Assembly (NCBI RefSeq): GCF_016793705.1
Contig: NZ_JAEULO010000040.1
Coordinates: 1-64,000, forward strand
Direction: 5' to 3'
Source of the DNA: Tabrizicola sp.
Lineage (GTDB): Bacteria; Pseudomonadota; Alphaproteobacteria; Rhodobacterales; Rhodobacteraceae
Length of the DNA: 64,000 nt
Shown: piece after piece, positions 44,196 to 52,698 of the stretch
Layout of the letters: every line of letters starts with the position of its first letter
How positions within the stretch are numbered: position 1 is the stretch's first letter
Program-made: the position numbers and the translations under genes
Notes under the pieces: model-generated
Told to the model about the DNA's origin: nothing
The model's database searches: none
Seen by the model: only the letters and a program-made list of their open reading frames with translations

Positions 44196-45125
44196 ATGTC
44201 CACCCCCTTCACTTCTGCCGTGGTCCAGATGGCCTCGGTCCCCAATGACCCGCTGGCCACCGCCGAAAAGGCCGCCCTGCGGCTGCGCGAAGCCGCTGAA
44301 AATGGCGCTCGGCTGGTGGTTTTCCCCGAGGCGCTGATCGGCGGCTACCCCAAGGGCGCCAGCTTCGGCGCGCCGATCGGCATGCGCAAGCCCGAGGGGC
44401 GCGCGGCCTTCGCGCGCTACCACGCCTCGGCCATCGACCTGGACGGACCCGAGGTCGCCTGCCTGACCGAAGCCTGCACTGAAACGGGTGTCTTCGCCGT
44501 CGTCGGCGTGATCGAACGCGACGGTGCGACGCTCTATTGCACCGTCCTCTACCTTGATGGCGCAAAGGGGCTGGTCGGCAAGCATCGCAAGCTGATGCCC
44601 ACGGCGGGCGAGCGCCTGATCTGGGGCTTTGGCGACGGATCGACGATGCCCGCCTTCAAGACCGACCTCGGCACCATCGGCGCAGTGATCTGCTGGGAAA
44701 ACTACATGCCGGCGCTGCGGATGCATATGTATCACCAGGGCGTCAGCCTGTATTGCGCGCCCACTGCGGATGACCGCGACACCTGGCTTCCCACCATGCA
44801 GCACATCGCGCTGGAAGGCCGCACCTTCGTTCTGACTGCCTGCCAGCACATCACCCGCGCCGCCTATGGTCCCGACCACGAAAGCGCGCTCGGCGACGAG
44901 CCCGACCGCGTGATGATGCGCGGCGGATCGGCCATCGTGTCACCTATGGGTCGGGTGCTGGCCGGACCGGATTTCAATGGCGAGACCGTGCTCTACGCCG
45001 AGATCGATCCCGACGAGGTGATGCGCGCCAAGTTCGACTTCGACGTGACCGGCCACTACGCCCGGCCGGACGTCTTCCAGCTGATCGTGGACAGCCGGGC
45101 GAAACCTGCGGTGCGCGAAATCTGA
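44196..45125 (+). CDS. Nitrilase
   Basis: This 309-aa nitrilase-branch enzyme has the full triad: Glu45 in FPEALIGGYPKG, Lys132 in GKHRKLMPTAGER and Cys166 in AVICWENYMP. The forms GGYPKG and CWENYMP, with ERLIWGFGDGS between them, are those of true nitrilases (EC 3.5.5.1), which turn R-CN into R-COOH and ammonia, rather than amidases. It sits 84 bases after the FAH-family gene, with a GC-rich potential hairpin in between, and shares one base with the next gene. Its presence beside gentisate-type genes suggests that a nitrile is the pathway's entry compound. Confidence 0.88.
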   Translation: MSTPFTSAVVQMASVPNDPLATAEKAALRLREAAENGARLVVFPEALIGGYPKGASFGAPIGMRKPEGRAAFARYHASAIDLDGPEVACLTEACTETGVFAVVGVIERDGATLYCTVLYLDGAKGLVGKHRKLMPTAGERLIWGFGDGSTMPAFKTDLGTIGAVICWENYMPALRMHMYHQGVSLYCAPTADDRDTWLPTMQHIALEGRTFVLTACQHITRAAYGPDHESALGDEPDRVMMRGGSAIVSPMGRVLAGPDFNGETVLYAEIDPDEVMRAKFDFDVTGHYARPDVFQLIVDSRAKPAVREI

Positions 45126-45757
45126 TGCGCTACGACCTTGACCGGGTGCCCGAGCCGATCGCCTACAAGCTCCTGGCCGCGACCGTCATTCCCCGGCCCA
45201 TCGCCTGGGTGGTGACCAAGGGGAAGGAGGGGTTGAACGCCGCGCCCTATTCGTTCTTCAACGTCATGGGATCGGCCCCGCCGACCATCGCGCTGGGGCT
45301 GATGGCGGCGCCGGACCGCGGGTTCAAGGACACCGCGCTGAACATCCTCGAAACCGGGGAATTCGTCGTGAACCTGGTGCCGGAACGGCTGGCCGGGCAG
45401 ATGAACCTGACCGCAGCCGACGCGCCGCGCGGGGTGGACGAACTCGCTCTGGCGGGGCTGGAAACGCTGCCCTCGACCCACATCGCCCCGCCCCGCATCG
45501 CCGAAAGCCCGGTTGCCTTCGAATGCCGGTCGCTGTCCTCGGTCATCACCGGTCCGTGCCAGACGGTCGTGATCGGCCGCGTGCTCGCCGTGCATATCGA
45601 GGACCGGTTCCTCAAGGACCCCGATCGCGCGCATATCCGGACCGACGCGCTTGACCTCGTGGCCCGCAGCTACGGCAGCGACTATGTCCGCACACACGAC
45701 ACGTTCCGACTGGACCGTCCGACCTGGGCGGGGCTGAAGGCCGAAGGAAAAGTCTGA
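45125..45757 (+). CDS. Flavin reductase-like domain protein
   Basis: This 210-aa protein of the FMN-binding split-barrel (flavin reductase-like) family has ATVIPRPIAWVVTK, NAAPYSFFNVMGSAPPTIAL and the central EFVVNLVPERLAGQM stretch typical of the family. It may reduce FMN for a monooxygenase or be a flavin-dependent enzyme itself. No oxygenase partner is encoded adjacent. Its ATG shares the last base of the nitrilase stop (TGATG), so it is translationally coupled. It is the last intact gene of the operon. Confidence 0.8.
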   Translation: MRYDLDRVPEPIAYKLLAATVIPRPIAWVVTKGKEGLNAAPYSFFNVMGSAPPTIALGLMAAPDRGFKDTALNILETGEFVVNLVPERLAGQMNLTAADAPRGVDELALAGLETLPSTHIAPPRIAESPVAFECRSLSSVITGPCQTVVIGRVLAVHIEDRFLKDPDRAHIRTDALDLVARSYGSDYVRTHDTFRLDRPTWAGLKAEGKV

Positions 45758-45834
45758 TCCCAACAAGGTTTTCGGAGAAGGCAGGGCTTTCGAGAATACC
45801 GTCGGTAGGATTGCGGTCAGCGTCATCTCTGCCG

Positions 45835-46105
45835 GGGATCGAGGACACCGGGCACACGCGGCTTCTGGTCTTCACCAACGGACACCCGGAAATCCTGAAG
45901 CGGATCGACCCCGAAGGCCGAAGACGACGTCAAGTTGCAGATTGGCATCCAGATGCTGCGCGAAGCGGCGGAGAGGCGGGTGACATCGCCGGCTGCGACC
46001 GACCTGACGGTCGATCTGCGCGGCACGCCCTGCAGTGGCACGGCTCAGTTCAGCCCGAAACCGGGGCCGGCGGCGCATTGGCCCGCGCGGCTGTGCCTCA
46101 TCCCG
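45835..46105 (+). pseudogene. Frameshifted 2,5-dihydroxypyridine dioxygenase/M29 aminopeptidase-like relic
   Basis: From 45835 one frame reads TRLLVFTNGHPEILKRIDPE. From 45920 a second frame continues with VKLQIGIQMLREAAERRVTS, then ATDLTVDLRGTPCSG and HWPARLCLIP. Together they match the middle of the NicX/M29-like family, as I recall it (HPEIL, RVTSxxGTDLT, HWPxGLCL). Removing one G from the GG at 45916-45917 joins the frames as DPEAEDDVKLQ, so a single-base insertion is the likely lesion. Sequence on both sides, to about 46600, is not recognisable, so the ends are lost too. It follows the gentisate-type operon directly and was probably a member of it. Confidence 0.55.
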
Positions 46106-46600
46106 ACGTCGATCCCCGGTGTGACTGGACCTGCACCGGCTTCAGGCCGCGCGCAACCGAACTGGATCAACCTCTCGCGATCAAGCGCGTTGATCCCGAC
46201 GATTCCAGATTCGCGCTGCTGCAAGTCCAGGATCGCCGTCCTGGACCGCTGCGGCGGCCTCCCGGCGGCCCTCGTGTCTCCGATGTGAGTTTGTATGGGT
46301 TCCCCAAATTTGGTCAGCCGAGCAATCCGGGAACTGACGGGCGTTTCGTTGCGGTCAACCGCAAGCTCCGCTAAAGGGGACCACCGCAGCGCATCATCCC
46401 GGCGTGAGATGCGTCTCGCCGACATACCGACCCTTGCGACGCAGCTCTAGGCGCCGCAAACCAGAGGGGAAGCTTTGCGATGGCGGGCATTCGTGTGCAA
46501 TCCGCGTGCAGTGATCGTCGTGACATGGCGAAAAGTGGCGAAACGGAGCGTGAGGACGGCGGGCGGTCAAACGACCCAGCGATTTGAGTTTGCAGAAAAA

Positions 46601-47584
46601 ATGACAGAATATCAGCCATATAGACTCTCCGTCGCCCCCATGATGGACTGGACCGACCGGCACTGTCGCGTCTTCCACCGGCAGATGACCCGGCGGGCGA
46701 TGCTCTACACGGAAATGGTGACGGCCCCCGCCATTGTCCACGGACCTAAACCCCGCCTTCTCGACTTCTCCCCGCAGGAACATCCCGTCGCACTGCAACT
46801 CGGCGGCTCAGACCCGGTGGAACTCGCTTCCGCCGTCCGTATCGCTGCCCCCTGGGGCTACGACGAGATCAACCTGAACTGCGGTTGCCCCTCGGACCGC
46901 GTGCAGTCCGGCTGCTTCGGGGCCGTCCTGATGGAACGACCGACACTCGTCGCCGATTGCGTCCGTGCGATGCAGGGCGAGACCGACACCCCCGTCACCG
47001 TCAAATGCCGGATCGGGGTGGACAACCAGGACCCCGAAGCCGTCCTGCCCGCCTTCATCGAGACCATGGCCGGGGCAGGGGTCCGCCATATCATCGTCCA
47101 CGCCCGGAAAGCCTGGCTCCAGGGCCTTTCTCCCAAGGAGAACCGGGAAATCCCGCCGCTCGATCATGACCTCGTGGTCCGCATGAAGCGCCTTTTCTCC
47201 GAGCTGACGATCTGCATCAACGGCGGCATCACCAGCCTGGCGCAGGCGAAGGCGCTCCTCGACCATGGCCTCGACGGCGTGATGCTCGGCCGCGCCGCCT
47301 ACCATGACCCGGCGAACACCCTGATCGGCGCCGACGCGCTCTGGGGCGATGATTTCGCGCCCGACTCGCTGGCCGTCGTCGACACCATGCGCCCCTATAT
47401 CGCCGCGCATCTGGCGCGTGGCGGGCGCCTGCACCAGATCACCCGCCACATGCTCGGCCTCTTCCAGGGCCGGCCCGGCGCGCGCGGTTGGCGACGGGTC
47501 CTGTCGGTCGAGGCCACCCGCGACGGGGCAGGCCTCGAGGTGATCGACCGCGCGCTCGCCGAACTTCAGGCCCGCGCCGCCTGA
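46601..47584 (+). CDS. dusA: tRNA-dihydrouridine(20/20a) synthase DusA
   Basis: DusA (327 aa) reduces uridines 20/20a in tRNA D-loops using FMN and NADPH. The TIM-barrel start SVAPMMDWTDRHCR, the catalytic Cys96 in NLNCGCPSDRVQSG, and HARKAWLQGLSPKENR identify the DusA subfamily. The ATG at 46601 gives the family N-terminus; the open frame back to 46475 is unlike it. Its 3' end overlaps the convergent MFS gene by 19 bases. The 5' region of dusA is a known integration site for mobile elements in other bacteria, but no integrase is seen here. Confidence 0.95.
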   Translation: MTEYQPYRLSVAPMMDWTDRHCRVFHRQMTRRAMLYTEMVTAPAIVHGPKPRLLDFSPQEHPVALQLGGSDPVELASAVRIAAPWGYDEINLNCGCPSDRVQSGCFGAVLMERPTLVADCVRAMQGETDTPVTVKCRIGVDNQDPEAVLPAFIETMAGAGVRHIIVHARKAWLQGLSPKENREIPPLDHDLVVRMKRLFSELTICINGGITSLAQAKALLDHGLDGVMLGRAAYHDPANTLIGADALWGDDFAPDSLAVVDTMRPYIAAHLARGGRLHQITRHMLGLFQGRPGARGWRRVLSVEATRDGAGLEVIDRALAELQARAA

Positions 47585-48759
47585 CGCGGGATCAGCCGCG
47601 ACAGGCCCAGCACCAGCGCACCGCAAAGGGCAATCGCCCCCAGCATCGGCGTCACCGTCCCGTCCAGGAACGGACCGGCAGCCACCACCAGCGCCCCCGC
47701 TGCCATCATCTGCAACGTGCCCCCCAGCGAGGCCGCCAGCCCCGCGATCGCACCATGCTCCTCCAGCGCCTGCACCTGCGCGCTCGGCATCAGCACCCCC
47801 AGGAACATATTGCCGATGAAAAGCGTCGTCATCGTCACCGGCAGGCTCGCCAGCCCCGCCAGCGCCAGCCCGAAGCCTGCGAAGGTCGCCAGCGAAAACC
47901 CGATCGTCGCCCGCCGGATCATCCGCAGCGTGCCGGCCCGCGCCGCGATCGTCGCCGAGAACTGCGAGGCCGCGAAGAAGCCCACTGCATTGACCGCGAA
48001 AGCCAGCGAGAATTGCGTCGCCGTCAGCCCGAAGCTGCCGATATAGACGAAAGAGGCGGCGGCGATGAAGACGAAGAAGCTCGCAAAGGCGAAACCCGCG
48101 AGGAGGGTCATCACCAGGAAGCTCCGGTTGGTCATCAGGGTCCGTGCGCCCGTCAGCGTGCTCGCCAGATCGAAGCGCCGCCGGTTCTCCGCTGCCAGGG
48201 TCTCGGGCACCGCGAAATGGATCAGCCCCGCGCTCACCAGCGCCGCGCCCAGGAGCGCCCAGAAGATCAGCCGCCAGCTGCCAAGCGCCAGCAATCCCGC
48301 GCCCGACAGGGGGGCAAGCAGCGGCGAGACGGCGATCACGATCATGATCGTCGACATCATCCGCGTCGCCGCCGGGCCGGTCGCCATGTCGCGGATCACC
48401 GCGCGCAGGACGACCATATTCGCCGCCCCGCCCGCGCCCTGCACCATCCGTCCCACCACCAGCCAGCCGAGCGTCGGCGCCAGCGCACAGGTCACGGTGC
48501 CCAGGATGAAAAGCGCCAGCCCGACATAAAGCGGCGGCTTCCGCCCCGCCTGGTCGGCCCAGGGGCCATAGACCAGCTGCGCGAGGCCGAAGGTGATGAA
48601 ATAGCCGACGATGGTCCACTGCACCTCGTGCTGGCTGGCCCCCAGGTCGCGGCCGATATCGGGCATCGCCGGCAGATACATATCGATGGCAAACGGCCCG
48701 ACGGCCGCCACCAGCCCCAGGATGATCGACATCGAGGTCGTGGAAATGCTGCGGGTCAT
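47566..48759 (-). CDS. Bcr/CflA-type MFS drug-resistance transporter
   Basis: This 397-aa major facilitator has twelve helices and is of the Bcr/CflA drug:H+ antiporter type. The N-terminal stretch AIDMYLPAMPDIGRDLGAS, the motif A loop GPWADQAGRKPPL and RMVQGAGGAANMVVLRAVIRD (antiporter motif C region) are family hallmarks. The ATG at 48759 is preceded by AAGGAAGG. It is convergent with dusA and stands alone; substrates are not predictable. Confidence 0.9.
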   Translation of the reverse strand: MTRSISTTSMSIILGLVAAVGPFAIDMYLPAMPDIGRDLGASQHEVQWTIVGYFITFGLAQLVYGPWADQAGRKPPLYVGLALFILGTVTCALAPTLGWLVVGRMVQGAGGAANMVVLRAVIRDMATGPAATRMMSTIMIVIAVSPLLAPLSGAGLLALGSWRLIFWALLGAALVSAGLIHFAVPETLAAENRRRFDLASTLTGARTLMTNRSFLVMTLLAGFAFASFFVFIAAASFVYIGSFGLTATQFSLAFAVNAVGFFAASQFSATIAARAGTLRMIRRATIGFSLATFAGFGLALAGLASLPVTMTTLFIGNMFLGVLMPSAQVQALEEHGAIAGLAASLGGTLQMMAAGALVVAAGPFLDGTVTPMLGAIALCGALVLGLSRLIPRQAARA

Positions 48760-48904
48760 GCGGGCCTTCCTTCGGGAGCATGCGGCGAAAGCGGGCAGCC
48801 TTACTCCGGCTGTCCGGAAAAGGGAAGACCGGCCCGGCATTTCCGGCTGGCCTGCGTCCGTCCAGCCCGCTAAACGGACGGAACATCATTCCGGATCCCA
48901 CAAC

Positions 48905-49723
48905 ATGCCAGATCTTGCCACCGCCCTGCCGATGCTTGCCGTCCTTCTCGTCATCGGCGCCTTCGCCGGCGTGGTCGGCGGCCTCCTCGGCGTCGGCGGC
49001 GGGATCGTGCTGGTCCCGGCCTTCTTCTACGCTTTCGGCCATCTCGGCTTCGGCGGCGACCGCCTGATGCAGATCTGCGTCGCCACCTCAATGGCCACCA
49101 TCGTCATCACCTCGCTGCGCTCCGTCTCCTCGCACAACAGGAAGGGCGCGGTGGACTGGGAGGTGCTGAAGACATGGGGTCCGGCGCTGGTGATCGCCGC
49201 CGCCGTGGGCACCTTCGTCGCGGGCAAGGTCTCGTCGATGACCCTGCAAGCGGTCTTCGGCGCGCTTGCGGGCCTCGCCGGCCTCTGGATGGCCTTCGGG
49301 CGCGAGGACTGGCGCCTGGGCGAGCACATGCCCGGCCAGCCGGTCCGCAGCCTTCTGGCCGGGGCCGTGGGCTTCTTCTCCGCCATGATGGGCATCGGCG
49401 GCGGCACTTTCGGCGTGCCGCTGATGACGCTCTACGCCATGCCGATCCACCGCGCTGTCGCCACAGCCTCGGGCTTCGGAGTCCTCATCGCCGTGCCCTC
49501 CGTCCTCGGCTTCCTGCTCCTGCCGGTCGCCGACGCACCGCCCTGGACCATCGGGGCCGTCAACCTCCCCGCCTTCCTCGTCGTCATCGGCACCACGCTG
49601 ATGACCACGCCGCTCGGCGTCCACCTCGCCCATGCGATGAACCCCAAGCCGCTGAAACGCGCCTTCGCCGTCTTCCTGACCCTCGTCGCGCTGAACATGC
49701 TGCGGAAGGTGCTGGGGTGGTAG
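48905..49723 (+). CDS. TSUP (TauE/SafE) family membrane permease
   Basis: This 272-aa membrane protein of the TauE/SafE/TSUP family exports sulfite, sulfoacetate or related anions in characterised cases. The two inverted half-repeats are marked by GGLLGVGGGIVLVPAFFYAF near residue 25 and MMGIGGGTFGVPLMTLY near residue 160. The ATG at 48905 starts a normal N-terminus. Its stop overlaps the GTG start of the next gene by seven bases. Nothing nearby fixes the substrate. Confidence 0.87.
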   Translation: MPDLATALPMLAVLLVIGAFAGVVGGLLGVGGGIVLVPAFFYAFGHLGFGGDRLMQICVATSMATIVITSLRSVSSHNRKGAVDWEVLKTWGPALVIAAAVGTFVAGKVSSMTLQAVFGALAGLAGLWMAFGREDWRLGEHMPGQPVRSLLAGAVGFFSAMMGIGGGTFGVPLMTLYAMPIHRAVATASGFGVLIAVPSVLGFLLLPVADAPPWTIGAVNLPAFLVVIGTTLMTTPLGVHLAHAMNPKPLKRAFAVFLTLVALNMLRKVLGW

Positions 49724-50469
49724 AGGCGGACGGAGAGGGGGGCTGGCGCCGCATCGGCCCTCACCCGGCCATCGCCGCCTGGGCAAGGGCTGCCCGCACC
49801 GCCGCGCTCCATACCCTCGCCACCACCGCTGAAGATTGGCGCTGCGGCGGCACCTGGTTTGTCGGCGTCGATGCGCTCCCCAATGCACCGGACGGCAGCA
49901 TCGACGCGACCCCGTTCCCCTGGGGCGCGCTGCCCCTGACCCCCGAGCCCCTGCACCCTGCCCAGCTCTCGGTGATCCGCCCCGGCTACCCGCAGCCCTC
50001 GCCCGAGGAGACCCCCGCCGCCTTCGCCTTCCGCCGCGACCGCGATGCCGCCCATCTCGACGGTCTCCTCCCCATCGGCCCGGAAAAACGGAGGATGGTC
50101 AGGGAACCCCACGCCTGGATCCTCGGCCTGCCGCTCAACGACAGCCCGGCCTCGCCCCTCACCGTCTGGGAGGGCAGCCATGGAATCCTTCGCGCCGCCC
50201 TCCGCAAAGCCCTGGACCCCCACCCACCCGCAACCTGGGGCGAGATCGACATCACCGAAGCCTATCAGGCCGCGCGGAAAGAGATCTTCGCCATCTGCCG
50301 CCGGATCGAGCTTCCCGCCCGCCCGGGCGAGGTCACGCTGCTGCACCGCCTCGCTCTGCACGGGGTCGCATGCTGGAAGCCGCACGACGAAGCCCCGCCC
50401 GAAGGCCGGATGATCGCCTATTTCCGCCCGCAACTCGCCTCGGTCGAAGCCTGGCTCGCGCTGCACTGA
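49717..50469 (+). CDS. Hypothetical protein, possible phytanoyl-CoA/2-oxoglutarate dioxygenase-like fold
   Basis: I do not recognise a named family with certainty for this 250-aa protein. A candidate metal triad fits the Fe(II)/2-oxoglutarate (PhyH-like) fold: the HLDGLLP stretch near residue 112 (HxD), and His in LLHRLALHGV near residue 212, followed by GRMIAYFRP with an Arg that could bind 2-oxoglutarate. Trp-rich stretches WRCGGTWFVGVD and WILGLPLND are also present. The GTG at 49717 overlaps the TSUP gene by seven bases, so the pair may be co-transcribed. A strong hairpin follows the stop. Confidence 0.65.
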   Translation: MVEADGEGGWRRIGPHPAIAAWARAARTAALHTLATTAEDWRCGGTWFVGVDALPNAPDGSIDATPFPWGALPLTPEPLHPAQLSVIRPGYPQPSPEETPAAFAFRRDRDAAHLDGLLPIGPEKRRMVREPHAWILGLPLNDSPASPLTVWEGSHGILRAALRKALDPHPPATWGEIDITEAYQAARKEIFAICRRIELPARPGEVTLLHRLALHGVACWKPHDEAPPEGRMIAYFRPQLASVEAWLALH

Positions 50470-50490
50470 TTTTCTGTCCCGAAGTATCCT

Positions 50491-50513
50491 GGGGGTTTGG
50501 GGGTGAAACCCCC
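50491..50513 (+). terminator. Terminator-like stem-loop followed by two more hairpins
   Basis: GGGGGTTT (50491-50498) pairs perfectly with AAACCCCC (50506-50513) across seven bases. GCGGG-N6-CCCGC and GTGCC-GAA-GGCAC follow within the next 60 bases. The cluster sits in the 114-base gap between the convergent dioxygenase-like and DUF1289 genes and can end both transcripts. Confidence 0.55.
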
Positions 50514-50583
50514 ATCCGGAGACAAGCGGGCGAAGTCCCGCGCAGGCGACCTGAAGACTCCGTGCCGAAGGCACTCCGCCCGA

Positions 50584-50814
50584 TCAGCGCTCCAGCCGGG
50601 CCATCCGCCCGCCGCGCCGCTTCGCCAGCCGGGGCGCGCGCGACGGCAACTCCGCCATCACCGCCGCCCGCTCCTCATGCGTCATCCGCGACCAGCCGGA
50701 GATTTCCTCGATCGACCGCATGCAGCCGACGCAGATCCGTTCCTCGGGATGCACGACGCAAAGCCTGACGCAAGGCGAAGCGATCTCGTCGCGTTTCCAG
50801 ACGTCGTCCTTCAC
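50584..50814 (-). CDS. DUF1289 domain-containing protein
   Basis: This 76-aa small protein of the DUF1289 family has SPCVRLCVVHPEERICVGC, then RSIEEISGWSRMT, with conserved cysteines that may bind a metal or iron-sulfur cluster. Function is unknown. I chose the GTG at 50814 because AAGGTG lies six bases upstream; a TTG at 50832 is also possible and would overlap ruvX by eight bases. It lies directly downstream of ruvX and ccmI, a pairing I recall as common in Rhodobacteraceae. Confidence 0.82.
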   Translation of the reverse strand: MKDDVWKRDEIASPCVRLCVVHPEERICVGCMRSIEEISGWSRMTHEERAAVMAELPSRAPRLAKRRGGRMARLER

Positions 50815-50824
50815 GGGTTCACCT

Positions 50825-51292
50825 TCAGCCAAGATACGCCATCCGGTCCAGCGCGCCTTGCAGGATATATCCGGCAGCCACCTGGTCGATCACCGCTTTC
50901 CGACGCTTTCGCGACGTATCCGCCTCAAGAAGTGCCCTTTCTGCCGCAACCGTCGACAGACGCTCATCCCAATAGCAGATCGGCAGGGCCGTCAACTTCT
51001 CCAGGTTCCGCGCAAAGGCTTGAGTCGCCTGCACCCTCGGGCCGACCGAACCATCCATGTTCAACGGCAATCCCAGCACGATCCCGCTGGCCCCCCGCGC
51101 CTCCAGAAGTGCCAGCAGCCTACCCGCATCCAGCGTGAACTTCTCGCGCCGGATCACCTCGATCGGAGTTGCCACTTGCCGCCGCAGGTCCGACAGCGCG
51201 ACGCCGATGGTCTTGTCGCCCAGGTCCAGCCCGGCAATCGCCCGCATCGGGGGCAGGGCGGCCAGGAACTCCTCCACGCTCGCGCAGATCAC
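50825..51292 (-). CDS. ruvX: RuvX/YqgF, pre-16S rRNA nuclease / Holliday junction resolvase-like
   Basis: This 155-aa RNase H-fold nuclease is the YqgF family enzyme that finishes 16S rRNA 5'-end processing and was first proposed as a Holliday junction resolvase. [34 protein letters not shown] and the C-terminal [15 protein letters not shown] are the family blocks, with Asp residues in the first and last as metal ligands. The GTG at 51292 overlaps the ccmI stop (GTGA). Confidence 0.93.
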   Translation of the reverse strand: MICASVEEFLAALPPMRAIAGLDLGDKTIGVALSDLRRQVATPIEVIRREKFTLDAGRLLALLEARGASGIVLGLPLNMDGSVGPRVQATQAFARNLEKLTALPICYWDERLSTVAAERALLEADTSRKRRKAVIDQVAAGYILQGALDRMAYLG

Positions 51293-52440
51293 GGGGTCAG
51301 CCCGCTTTCGACCGCCGCCTGCTTCAGGAAGGACAGCTCTGCCGGTCGCCCCTCGAACCGGGCCTTCGCCTCGTCATAGATCTTCTGCGCCTCGTCCGTC
51401 CGCTCCAGCACCGTCAGCGAGCGGATCAGCCGGTCCCATTCCTCCACCGTGCCGCCCTCGGTCGCCAGCCGGTCGTTGAGCTGCGCCACCATGCCTTCGG
51501 GCGTCATCCCCTCCGGCGCTTCCAGCGTATCCGGCAGGGCATAGCGAATGCCCGCCAGCGCCGCGACCTGTTCGATGCGCTCGCGGATCGAGCCGACCCA
51601 GGGCGACCCAGGCATTCCGTGCTCGGCCAGCGGGCGCCAGAAGCGGAACGCCTGGTCGTAGCGCCCGCCCTGCAGGAACATCTCGCCCACCAGATAGCGC
51701 GACAGCTCGTTGCCCATGTCGCGCTCAAGGCTCGCGCGCAGCTCCGCCTCGGCCTCGGGCGAGACATAGCCCTGCGCCTCGGCCACCAGAGCCAGCGCCA
51801 GGTTGGCGTGGTCATTGGCCGAAGCCTCGTCGCCCCGCAGGGCCAGGATGCGTTCCTGCACCCGGACGGCGGCCTGCATCTCGCCCGCCTCGAAGCGGGT
51901 GCGGAACTCGGCCAGCAAGGCCGCAGGGTCGGTGATTGCCGACAAATCGTCGGCCAGCTTCTCGTCCAGCGCCGCGTCCCTCGGCGTCTTCAGCTGTTCC
52001 AGCTCCGCCGCCTGAGACGGTCGCGCCGCAATCCCGGCATCCAGCGCCTCCAGCCGGGGGATCAGTGCCATGTCGGGATAGCCCGGCGCGCCGAGCCACC
52101 AGTAGGCGGCAAGCCCGCCCGGCACCACCAGCGCCAGAATCAACGCCACCAGCGCCGCGACTCCGTCACTGTCCCTCGCAGCCCCGCGCGCCCCGCGTGC
52201 CCGGTCGGCCTCGATCACCCGCTTGCCGATTTCCGCCCGCAGCCGCTTGGCGTCCTCGGACCCGAGCGTGCCCCGCGACAGGTCGCGCTCGATCTCGGCC
52301 AGCTGGTCCTTGTAGACGGCAAGGTCGGCCTCTGCGCTCTCAGCGCCCGGCCTCGGCGCCCGCCGCAGCGCCGCGACCAGCACGGCGGCGACCAGAAGCG
52401 CCAGGCTGGCGGCCACTGCCCAGAAACCCCAGCCTGTCAT
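51289..52440 (-). CDS. ccmI: Cytochrome c biogenesis protein CcmI
   Basis: CcmI (383 aa) is part of the System I cytochrome c maturation apparatus, where it presents apocytochrome to the haem ligase. An N-terminal helix (residues 4-25) is followed by a cytoplasmic loop with [15 protein letters not shown], a typical CcmI-1 segment. A second helix (near residue 105) leads into a periplasmic TPR domain ([34 protein letters not shown]). The ATG at 52440 is preceded by GAGG. It is divergent from soxB and overlaps ruvX. Confidence 0.9.
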   Translation of the reverse strand: MTGWGFWAVAASLALLVAAVLVAALRRAPRPGAESAEADLAVYKDQLAEIERDLSRGTLGSEDAKRLRAEIGKRVIEADRARGARGAARDSDGVAALVALILALVVPGGLAAYWWLGAPGYPDMALIPRLEALDAGIAARPSQAAELEQLKTPRDAALDEKLADDLSAITDPAALLAEFRTRFEAGEMQAAVRVQERILALRGDEASANDHANLALALVAEAQGYVSPEAEAELRASLERDMGNELSRYLVGEMFLQGGRYDQAFRFWRPLAEHGMPGSPWVGSIRERIEQVAALAGIRYALPDTLEAPEGMTPEGMVAQLNDRLATEGGTVEEWDRLIRSLTVLERTDEAQKIYDEAKARFEGRPAELSFLKQAAVESGLTP

Positions 52441-52605
52441 GCCCCGCCTCGTCCGTCGTCCGCAATGTCCGCGCGGGAAGCCCCGCGCCTGTTCCGGCCC
52501 CACATAGTCGTTTCACCCCTCCCGAGAAAGGGGCATTCGGCCGCAGCGCCCCGCCCGCAGGCCCGCGACAGCGATACCTCCCGCCGAATGTCGCAATTTT
52601 CCCGA

Positions 52606-52633
52606 TTGTGCCGCAGAAAGGTGCGGCTATAAC
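52606..52633 (+). promoter_or_regulatory. Candidate promoter of the sarcosine oxidase operon
   Basis: TTGTGC (52606-52611) and TATAAC (52628-52633) are separated by 16 bases, ahead of soxB at 52699. The spacer contains the dyad GCCGCA-N6-TGCGGC, a possible operator. Confidence 0.4.
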
Positions 52634-52698
52634 CCGCAACCGATCCAAGAAAACACTGCCGGAGTCCCCCGGCCCGTTCCGTCCGACATGAGGCCCCG

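Noticed and set aside
46475-46600. N-terminal extension of dusA to 46475
   Set aside because: The extra 42 residues do not resemble DusA. The ATG at 46601 gives the normal family N-terminus.
45758-46600. Integrated element at the 5' end of dusA
   Set aside because: dusA is a known attachment gene, but I see no integrase, no direct repeat of the dusA start and no element genes. Only a decayed catabolic gene is present.
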